Under the pieces are notes generated by a model. The model did no database searches and was not told where the DNA came from. It saw nothing but the letters and a program-made list of their open reading frames with translations. Positions 57,981 through 64,000 of a DNA stretch of 64,000 nucleotides are shown piece by piece (the stretch's first letter is position 1; every line of letters starts with the position of its first letter). Position numbers and translations under genes: made by a program. The stretch comes from Gemmatimonadaceae bacterium (GTDB lineage Bacteria; Gemmatimonadota; Gemmatimonadetes; Gemmatimonadales; Gemmatimonadaceae): assembly GCA_013813715.1 (NCBI GenBank), contig JACCRF010000041.1, positions 62,001 to 126,000 on the forward strand. The letters are read 5' to 3'.

Positions 57981-59525
57981 ATGGCAAAACGGTCGTCAGT
58001 GGCAGCCCACCATCACCTTCGTCTGACCTCGCCGCCGGGCAACCGCGGGCCCTCGGCTTATGGCGCGTCGCCCCTCAACGTCCGGACCCGGCTTCGCGAG
58101 CGGCGGCCGGTGTCGGTCAGGCGCCATACCGCGCGCATTGCCACCCGCCTCGCCGTGCTCCTGATCGGTGATGTCGCGGGCGTCATGCTTTGTCAATTCG
58201 CAGCGGCCGTGACAGCCAGCGACGGCATACTCGGCGAGACGATGGCCGCGCAGTTCAACGCGGCACTCCATGCAGGCTATGGGACCGGCGTGAACTTCGC
58301 CGTCGCCGTGATCGCGAGCCTCGTGATAACCGGGAACTACAGCCGGCATCGCCGCCTCAACGGTCGCCTTCGTCTGCTGGCTGCATCAGCGCTTGCCTCC
58401 GCCCTCGTTCCGTGGGCCCTCATCTCTTCGGGCGACATGCTTGGCGCGATCACGGTCTACCTTGCCGCAACCGCCCTGACCTGGTGGGTTCTGCTGAGCG
58501 AGCGCTTCTTCACGGAGAGGTTCCTGAGCCGGGTATGGCCTGGCGCCAGGGGAGCGGCGCCCGCTGTTCTGATAACCGACAGGAAGGAGAGCAGTCTTCA
58601 CTTGGAGCATGCCGTCATCGGGGCGGGCGGAGATTATTCTCTGGCCGGATACGTTCCCGTCGGCCGCGCGACCTTCGACGGCGCGCTCGGCACGATTCGC
58701 AGTCTTCCGGAGATAATCGACGCCTACGAGGTCGAGGCGGTTGTCGTCTGCCAGCACCTCAACGATCAGCAGATAATGAACGTGCGCGAAGCCAGTCTCG
58801 CCGCCGGATGTCAGTTGCTGTATCCCGCGCGCGCCGTGAAGATCGCGGGCGTTCGTCCCGCGCTCGTTTGGCACCAGGACCAGCCGTTCTTCGAGCTTGG
58901 CGCGCCGGTTCTCAAGGCGTCCGCCGTCATCACCAAACGGGTTGTGGACATCGTCGGCGCGACGCTCGGCCTGATCCTGCTCTCGCCGGTGTTTGGCCTC
59001 ATCGCGTTGGCGGTCAAGCTGGATTCGCCGGGGCACGTGTTCTTTTCGCAGGATCGTGCGGGGCTTGGTGGGCGCCGTTTCAGGATGCTCAAGTTCCGGA
59101 CGATGCGCGTCGGCGCGGATGCCGAAAAGCATTCGCTCTCGCATCTCAACCATTCGGGCGACTCGCGTCTCTTCAAGATTCCCGAGGATCCGCGAGTTAC
59201 GCGGCTCGGCGCGATGCTCCGCCGCTGGAGTCTAGACGAGCTGCCGCAGTGCTGGAACGTGCTCCAGGGCGACATGTCGCTCGTCGGCCCTCGTCCGTTC
59301 TTCGAAGCGGACTTCGCGAGCTACCAGGACCATCACTTCCGCCGTCTCGACGCCAAGCCGGGAATCACCGGACTCTGGCAGGTCAGCGGGCGGAGCGCGG
59401 TGGTGGATTTCGAGGACGTCGTGTACCTCGACAGGCAGTACATCGAGCAATGGTCGTTCTGGCTCGACGTCAGCATCATGTTCCGCACGCTCCCCGCGGT
59501 CGTTCGTCGCACCGGCGCATACTGA
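57981..59525 (+). CDS. undecaprenyl-phosphate sugar phosphotransferase (WcaJ/WbaP-like)
   Basis: Full-length polyisoprenyl-phosphate hexose-1-phosphate transferase, about 514 residues from ATG 57981 (GTG 57945 is longer). N-terminal four or so helices (LAVLLIGDVAGVMLCQFAAA, FAVAVIASLVITGNY, ALVPWALISSGDMLGAITVY), then a Rossmann-like middle domain (AVLITDRKESS, GYVPVGRATFDGALG), then the catalytic domain: KRVVDIVGATLGLILLSPVF, GHVFFSQDRAGLGGRRFRML, KFRTMRVGADAEKHSL, SLDELPQCWNVLQGDMSLVG, GPRPFFEADF and KPGITGLWQVSGRSA. It starts assembly in cluster B; glucose or galactose is the usual sugar of the group. Confidence 0.95.
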   Translation: MAKRSSVAAHHHLRLTSPPGNRGPSAYGASPLNVRTRLRERRPVSVRRHTARIATRLAVLLIGDVAGVMLCQFAAAVTASDGILGETMAAQFNAALHAGYGTGVNFAVAVIASLVITGNYSRHRRLNGRLRLLAASALASALVPWALISSGDMLGAITVYLAATALTWWVLLSERFFTERFLSRVWPGARGAAPAVLITDRKESSLHLEHAVIGAGGDYSLAGYVPVGRATFDGALGTIRSLPEIIDAYEVEAVVVCQHLNDQQIMNVREASLAAGCQLLYPARAVKIAGVRPALVWHQDQPFFELGAPVLKASAVITKRVVDIVGATLGLILLSPVFGLIALAVKLDSPGHVFFSQDRAGLGGRRFRMLKFRTMRVGADAEKHSLSHLNHSGDSRLFKIPEDPRVTRLGAMLRRWSLDELPQCWNVLQGDMSLVGPRPFFEADFASYQDHHFRRLDAKPGITGLWQVSGRSAVVDFEDVVYLDRQYIEQWSFWLDVSIMFRTLPAVVRRTGAY

Positions 59526-59583
59526 GACCGCGCCGCGAGCCGGCGATTGATTCGCGCGTCGCTACATGCGAGATTTCACTCGA

Positions 59584-59613
59584 TGCTCGCGCCTCCTGCG
59601 CGGGCTTTCGTTT
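59584..59613 (+). terminator. weak intrinsic terminator candidate
   Basis: A 5 bp stem CGCGC / GCGCG around a CTCCT loop (59588-59602) followed by GGGCTTTCGTTT. Short stem and mixed tail make this only a candidate. It sits in the 139 bp between the initiating transferase and the epimerase gene. Confidence 0.2.
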
Positions 59614-59664
59614 AGTCCATGATCGCGCTTGTCGAGCGCTGATTCGTACTGCCTGGAGGCAGGA

Positions 59665-60666
59665 GTGAAATTTTTCGTCACCGGGGCCGCTGGGTTCCTC
59701 GGAAGCCATCTCGCAGACGCGTTCATTGCCGGGAACCACCAGGTCGTCGGCTGTGACAACATGATCGGCGGGGATCTCCAGAACCTGCCCGAAGGCATCG
59801 AGTTCGAGCAGGCCGACTGCGGGGACCTGGCGGCCATGAAGCGGCTTACGAAGGATGTCGACGTGGTGTTCCATTGCGCCGCCATCGCGACTGAAGGGCT
59901 CAGCGTGTTTTCGCCCGCTCTCATCGGCCAGCACGTGTACCACAACACGGCGAGCGTCCTTGCAGCCGCGGCCACCAACAATGTGAAGCGCTTCGTTCAC
60001 TGCTCGAGCATGGCCAGGTATGGCAACGGGCCGGTGCCGTTCGTGGAGGATCAGCCGCTCGAGCCGGTTGATCCGTACGGCATCGCCAAGTACGCGAGCG
60101 AGCTGCTCGTGCGCAACGTGTGCGAGACGCACGGCGTTGAATACGTCATCGCCGTGCCGCACAACATCATTGGCCCCAAGCAGAAGTACGACGATCCGTA
60201 CCGCAACGTTGCGAGCATCATGATCAACAGGATGCTTCAGGGAAAGCAGCCGGTCATCTACGGCGACGGCGGGCAGAAGCGGTGCTTCTCGTTCGTGCAG
60301 GACTGCGTGAACCCGCTCATCAAAATGGGGACGTTGCCGCATGTCGCTGGGGAGACCATCAACATCGGGCCAGACGAGGAGTATATCTCGATTCTGGAGC
60401 TTGCCAGCGTGATCGCGGAGTTGCTCAGCTTCAGCCTCGATCCGATCATGGTTCCCGACCGGCCGCGCGAGGTGCGCTACGCGACGTGTTCGGCGGACAA
60501 AGCGCGCAGGCTGCTCGATTACGAGACGACGGTCTCATTGCGCGAGGGGCTTCAGAGCATCGTCGACTGGATTTCCGCGCACGGCACGAAGCCGTTCGCG
60601 TATCATCTTCCGATCGAGATCGAGTCACCGCTCGTGCCGGAGACATGGACCGCCCGCCTGATCTGA
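59665..60666 (+). CDS. extended SDR nucleotide-sugar epimerase
   Basis: About 333 residues from GTG 59665, preceded by GGAGGCAGGA; a start at 59629 is possible but weaker. Motifs: KFFVTGAAGFLGSHLADAFI (NAD loop), VVFHCAAIATEGLSVFSPAL, FVHCSSMARYGNGPVPF (catalytic Ser region), PVDPYGIAKYASELLVRNVC (YxxxK), VIAVPHNIIGPKQKYDDPYR and QKRCFSFVQDCVNPL. The order fits UDP-glucose 4-epimerase-like or UDP-glucuronate-processing enzymes, but ligands differ and I would not name the sugar. It lies between the initiating transferase and a WecG-type gene, so it may supply a nucleotide sugar for cluster B. Confidence 0.88.
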   Translation: MKFFVTGAAGFLGSHLADAFIAGNHQVVGCDNMIGGDLQNLPEGIEFEQADCGDLAAMKRLTKDVDVVFHCAAIATEGLSVFSPALIGQHVYHNTASVLAAAATNNVKRFVHCSSMARYGNGPVPFVEDQPLEPVDPYGIAKYASELLVRNVCETHGVEYVIAVPHNIIGPKQKYDDPYRNVASIMINRMLQGKQPVIYGDGGQKRCFSFVQDCVNPLIKMGTLPHVAGETINIGPDEEYISILELASVIAELLSFSLDPIMVPDRPREVRYATCSADKARRLLDYETTVSLREGLQSIVDWISAHGTKPFAYHLPIEIESPLVPETWTARLI

Positions 60667-60833
60667 GGCGCCGGCAAGCGACTCGTCGAGGGGCGCGACA
60701 TCAGTGAAAGGAAGTTTCGCGCCCGGCAGGCCACTCCGCATCGGCATGCTCGGACGCCGATTCCCTGCGTTTTGATCGGTGGACTGCGCACGAACTTTTT
60801 TTGGGGCACGAACGTAGAGGAACTGTTCGACGG

Positions 60834-61706
60834 GTGACAAGGGTGAAAAGTGTTTTGCGTTGCGAAAACGAATTAGCGATTTCTGTGGCCGATGAAAGTC
60901 GCGCAGGGATCAAATCAGGAACAGAACGATTATCCGCGCTTCATGTCCTCGGCACGCCGCTGGAACTGACGACTTACGCGGACCTTATCTCCCGTTGTCA
61001 GAATCTTGTTTCGCAGCCGGGAACTTACGCGGTTGATTTTTCCAACACGCAAATCGTCGCAATGCGCCGCCACGACCCACGCTTTCGCGAGTTGACCGAT
61101 TGCTTCGATGTTTTTGTTCCCGACGGAATGCCGTTGATCTGGTGCCTGAACTCACGCGGCGCTAATCTGAAGAACCGCGTCTACGGCCCGACTTTTATGC
61201 GATACTGCATTTCGGCCAGCCCAGCGACGATAAGACACTATTTGCTCGGCGGCTCCGAGGAATGCGGCGAAAAGTTGCGGAAGGCCATTTACGACTGGAA
61301 TCCAGACGCAAGAATTGTCGGCTCATTTCACGGCAAATGCGAATTGAATGGCCGGCTCGAAGGAAAGTTTGAAGAAAGTGTCGTTCGCGAAATCAACGAA
61401 CGCTCGCCCGATTTCATTTGGATTGGCTTCGGAACACCCAAGCAACAGGCGTGGATAAATAGACACAAAGCGTTGATTCGCCGTGGAATTTTATTTTCGG
61501 TCGGGTTCGCCTTCGACGTGAATGCCGGGACAAAAAAAGATGCGCCGCTCTGGATGCAACGCATCGGCATGACCTGGTTCCATCGCATGCTCAGCGAACC
61601 GCGCCGATTGGTCACTCGATATCTGCGCTACAACAGTCTGTTTCTGTTTTATCTTATGCGCGGTGGCTTAACCCGCTTGCGGAAAGTCAGCGGTCGCGGG
61701 CGATAG
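60834..61706 (+). CDS. WecG/TagA/CpsF-family glycosyltransferase, AT-rich
   Basis: Transfers a HexNAc or ManNAcA-type sugar to a lipid-linked intermediate (GT26 fold). Motifs of the family: LHVLGTPLELTTYADLISRC, VDFSNTQIVAMRRHDPRFRE, DVFVPDGMPLIWCLNSRG (the catalytic-loop VPDG), YGPTFMRYCI, FIWIGFGTPKQQAWIN, FSVGFAFDVNAGTKKDAPLW and MQRIGMTWFHRMLSEPRRL. Starts at GTG 60834 or 60843; a 5' extension to 60801 is possible. Counted samples are 43-47% GC (61321-61380, 61441-61500), whereas 62041-62100 in the next gene is 70%. Codon choice (ATT, GAA, AAA) also differs, so it was probably acquired from a lower-GC source. Confidence 0.9.
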   Translation: MTRVKSVLRCENELAISVADESRAGIKSGTERLSALHVLGTPLELTTYADLISRCQNLVSQPGTYAVDFSNTQIVAMRRHDPRFRELTDCFDVFVPDGMPLIWCLNSRGANLKNRVYGPTFMRYCISASPATIRHYLLGGSEECGEKLRKAIYDWNPDARIVGSFHGKCELNGRLEGKFEESVVREINERSPDFIWIGFGTPKQQAWINRHKALIRRGILFSVGFAFDVNAGTKKDAPLWMQRIGMTWFHRMLSEPRRLVTRYLRYNSLFLFYLMRGGLTRLRKVSGRGR

Positions 61707-61712
61707 CGCGCT

Positions 61713-62861
61713 ATGGCGCGAACATGGCCGATCACGCGTCCGAAGCGTATTGTGCTCGCCGCCATCGATGCGATCGGCGGGGCAGTCACCTCGCTCGCCC
61801 GGCGCGGAAAGAGCCTGACGCCCGGTCCGCTCGAACGAATTCTCGTCGTGGAGCTGTGGCACATCGGCGACGTCGTCCTTGTTACACCACTTCTCAGACG
61901 ACTCCGCCAGCTCTTCCCGACGGCTCACGTGACCCTTCTGGCAAAGCCACAGGCCGAGGAAGTACTTCGTCACAGCGGTCTGGTGGATGAGCTCGTTCCG
62001 TTCGATTTTCCGTGGACCGCGACCCGCGGCAAATACGATCTTGCGCGCTACGACCGGCCCGAGTTTTCAGGGCTCATGTCCCGCCTCCGTGCGGCGCGCT
62101 TCGACCTGTCTATTGACTGCAGAATGGACCTGAGAAGTAATATCCTGACGCGCGCGGCAGGAGCGCGGCGTCGCATCGGCTATGATTTCGGCGGGGGCGG
62201 GTTTCTCCTCACCGACGCAGTGCCGGCCGCGCCCGACTCGCGCCACAAGGTGGAGGACTGGCTCGAGCTGCTCTCCCCTCTTGGTGTGCGCGTCGATAGC
62301 GAGTCGCCCCCGAACCCCGAGCTGGTGGTTACGCCGGAAGAGCGCGACGAAGCCACACGGCTGATGCGGGCGTATGGGTTCTCCGAGGAGGATCTTGTGG
62401 TCGCGGTCCACCCCGGCGGGAGCAGTGCGACGAAGCGCTGGGCCGCGGAGAATTTCTCTGTCGTAGCGGCTGAGCTTGTGGACAGGCACGATGCGAAGCT
62501 GCTGGTGCTCGTTAACCCCGACGGCTGCGGCGCCGACATGCGGCTCCCGGCGGAAACGGCGTTCGTCCGGACCTCGATCCGCGAGATGATGGCGCTGCTC
62601 GAGCAGTCCGACATGCTGCTCTGCAACGATAGCGGCCCCATGCATATCGCCACCGCGCTCGGCGTTCCCGTCGTTGCCGTGTTCCGAACCGGTAATCCGG
62701 GGTGGTATGGGCCGCGCGGCATCGGACACATCGTGGTCGGCAAGGGCGCCGAGTGGGGCAACGTCACTGAGGTAACGATTGAGGATGTGATGGATGCGGC
62801 CGACACGCAGCTCCGCCGCGTGGCAGCGACGCAGCGGGCTTCGCGAAGAGTCGCGACGTGA
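61713..62861 (+). CDS. GT9 heptosyltransferase-like glycosyltransferase
   Basis: GT-B enzyme of 382 residues from ATG 61713. Motifs typical of GT9: ILVVELWHIGDVVLVTPLLR (about residues 43-62, the conserved D), ARFDLSIDCRMDLRSNILTR, VVAVHPGGSSATKRWAAENF (nucleotide-binding HPGxS...KRW), LLCNDSGPMHIATALGVPVV and AVFRTGNPGWYGPRG. Members move heptose or other sugars onto LPS or lipid-linked chains. It is 6 bp after the WecG-like gene but returns to the high GC of the rest of the locus. The flippase gene starts within its stop codon. Heptose use is uncertain. Confidence 0.9.
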   Translation: MARTWPITRPKRIVLAAIDAIGGAVTSLARRGKSLTPGPLERILVVELWHIGDVVLVTPLLRRLRQLFPTAHVTLLAKPQAEEVLRHSGLVDELVPFDFPWTATRGKYDLARYDRPEFSGLMSRLRAARFDLSIDCRMDLRSNILTRAAGARRRIGYDFGGGGFLLTDAVPAAPDSRHKVEDWLELLSPLGVRVDSESPPNPELVVTPEERDEATRLMRAYGFSEEDLVVAVHPGGSSATKRWAAENFSVVAAELVDRHDAKLLVLVNPDGCGADMRLPAETAFVRTSIREMMALLEQSDMLLCNDSGPMHIATALGVPVVAVFRTGNPGWYGPRGIGHIVVGKGAEWGNVTEVTIEDVMDAADTQLRRVAATQRASRRVAT

Positions 62862-64000
62862 TCCTTTCCGGGTTCGGCGCGCGGAGGTCGAACACACGCA
62901 ACACATGGCTCAACCTCGCGGGGCTCGGCTTTCCGCTGATGATCGGCGTGGCGGTGATGCCGGTCATCACCCATAATCTGGGGCCGACCCGCCTCGGACT
63001 CCTCGGCCTTACGCTGGCGCTGCTGGAGTACTCGGGTCTGTTCGACCTCGGGCTGGGTCGGGCGACGACGAAGCACGTCGCGGAGAGACTGGCCAGAGGC
63101 GACAGCGAGGTGTCGCACCTCGTCGTTGGATCGGTGCTGAGCCAGACCGTATTCGGATCGCTCGGCGGATTCCTGTTCGCGTTGTCGGCGCCATTCCTCA
63201 CCAGCAGTGTCTTCATGATTCCGGAGGCTATGCGGTGGGAAGCGATCGCTGTGTTCCAGGTTCTCGGAGCGATGATCCCCGCGACGCTGCTGATGCTGAG
63301 CCTTCGCGGGGTTCTCGAGGCGGCGCACAGGTTCGACCTCAGCAACGCCATCAGGATTCCGGGCAGTCTAGCGTCATTTCTCGTTCCCGCCGTCGCCGCG
63401 TCACGCGGAGACTCGCTGCCGGCGATCATGATGATGCTGCTGATCACGCGACTTCTCGTGTGCTGCGTGATGGTCGTCGCGGTGAAGCGAGCGATTCCCA
63501 CGCTCCGCTGGCGGTTCCCCGACGACTGGTCGATGCTGAAGCCGCTGCTGGCTTTCGGCGGCTGGATGTCGATCTCGAATGTCGTGAGCCCGCTGCTCAT
63601 CTACCTCGACCGGTTCATGCTGGGTGCGTTCGTCGGCCTCGCCGCGGTGGGCTTCTATACGGCGCCGTTCGACGGCGTGATCCGGATGCTGATTGTTCCC
63701 GGGAGTCTGGTGAACGCGCTGTTTCCGTCGATCAGCGGCATGCACGCGACGGACGACCGCATCGCCCTCAACCGCCTGTTCTCGAAGGCGGTGCGCAACA
63801 TGTCGCTGGTACTCGCTGGGCCCGCGCTAGTCCTGATGCTGTTCGGCCCCACGCTGCTGCGCATCTGGCTCGGCGAGACGTTCGCGCAGCAGGGAGGACT
63901 CGCCCTGCGAATTCTCGCTTTCGGAGTATTTCTTAATTCACTGGCGCACGTGCCTTCAAGCTTCGTCGCCGCTCTGGGGCGTCCGGACATCAGCGCCAAG
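62858..64000 (+). CDS. Wzx-like polysaccharide flippase, 3'-truncated by window
   Basis: An open frame from GTG 62858 (overlapping the GT9 stop as GTGA) to the last base, with no stop, so about 381 residues are visible. MOP-type flippase with about 10 helices so far: NTWLNLAGLGFPLMIGVAVM, FDLGLGRATTKHVAERL, SLRGVLEAAHRFDLSNAIRI, FGGWMSISNVVSPLLIYLDR, FDGVIRMLIVPGSLVNALFP and GRPDISAK at the window end. It aligns along its length with the flippase at 39237 (for example FGGWVTVSNIVSPLMVFADR, GRADITAK), so the two are paralogs. It flips the repeat unit of cluster B. Adding the GT9, epimerase and WecG-like genes, it is the export step of this cluster. Confidence 0.88.
   Translation, partial: MILSGFGARRSNTRNTWLNLAGLGFPLMIGVAVMPVITHNLGPTRLGLLGLTLALLEYSGLFDLGLGRATTKHVAERLARGDSEVSHLVVGSVLSQTVFGSLGGFLFALSAPFLTSSVFMIPEAMRWEAIAVFQVLGAMIPATLLMLSLRGVLEAAHRFDLSNAIRIPGSLASFLVPAVAASRGDSLPAIMMMLLITRLLVCCVMVVAVKRAIPTLRWRFPDDWSMLKPLLAFGGWMSISNVVSPLLIYLDRFMLGAFVGLAAVGFYTAPFDGVIRMLIVPGSLVNALFPSISGMHATDDRIALNRLFSKAVRNMSLVLAGPALVLMLFGPTLLRIWLGETFAQQGGLALRILAFGVFLNSLAHVPSSFVAALGRPDISAK

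Noticed and set aside
63235-63936. Long plus-strand frame inside the last gene
   Set aside because: It is a shadow: the true frame from 62858 encodes a flippase with helices and family motifs, while this frame encodes Arg/Ser-rich sequence without helices.
1-64000. CRISPR, tRNA, rRNA, integrase or IS element
   Set aside because: No regularly spaced repeats, no tRNA-like cloverleaf or conserved rRNA words, and no transposase or recombinase motifs were found in any of the coding frames examined.

Overview
This window is one long, gene-dense polysaccharide locus from a high-GC Gram-negative bacterium. The dense GT/Wzx/Wzy/Wzz content, four Wzi-type outer-membrane barrel genes and a large bacterial-Ig-like secreted protein would fit a soil Gemmatimonadota genome. 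That assignment is an inference from gene families; no rRNA or other taxonomic marker is present. No tRNA, rRNA, CRISPR array, IS element or phage gene was seen. Every stretch longer than about 300 bases holds a gene or a recognisable gene remnant.

Layout. (1) 1-10985: a polyprenyl-phosphate-sugar module, with two GT2 enzymes of the GtrB/dolichol-phosphate-sugar type (1243, 4568) and several large GT-C-like membrane proteins (1, 2228, 5450/6435, 7587, 9363). One GT-C-like gene appears cut in two by a roughly 1.1 kb inversion (5375-6500). (2) 11159-14176: a secreted Ig-repeat protein ending in an SGNH/GDSL hydrolase. (3) 14243-30539: polysaccharide cluster A, with a cupin, DegT aminotransferase and methyltransferase set, eight glycosyltransferases, a Wzy-like polymerase, a WecA/WbpL-like initiating transferase, Wzz and a methyltransferase. 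(4) 30536-34094: the first divergent pair of Wzi-like barrels. (5) 34114-38141, minus strand: split transketolase, DegT aminotransferase and TylF-like methyltransferase operon. (6) 38182-43014: Wzz, Wzx, Wzy and rhamnosyltransferase-like operon. (7) 43075-47855, minus strand: initiating sugar transferase, GT4, nucleotidyltransferase and two SDR enzymes. (8) 48036-49947: methyltransferase and ExoA-like GT2. (9) 49978-54274: the dTDP-L-rhamnose operon rfbACDB, with a decayed GT2 gene on one side and a decayed flippase gene on the other. (10) 54271-57871: a second divergent Wzi pair, paralogous to the first. (11) 57981-64000: cluster B, with a WcaJ-type initiating transferase, an epimerase, a visibly AT-rich WecG/TagA gene, a GT9 and a flippase cut by the window end.

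Working together: nucleotide sugars (dTDP-rhamnose, amino sugars from the DegT genes, possibly a transketolase-derived sugar) feed the glycosyltransferases. Three initiators (27479, 47855, 57981) start lipid-linked repeat units. Wzx proteins flip these, Wzy proteins polymerise them and Wzz proteins set chain length. Wzi-like barrels probably hold or guide the polymer at the outer membrane. No Wza or Wzc-kinase gene is in the window, so the export channel would have to lie elsewhere. Many adjacent genes overlap by an NTGA tetranucleotide, which points to translationally coupled operons. Short dispersed repeats sit between genes and, in at least two places, inside coding regions.
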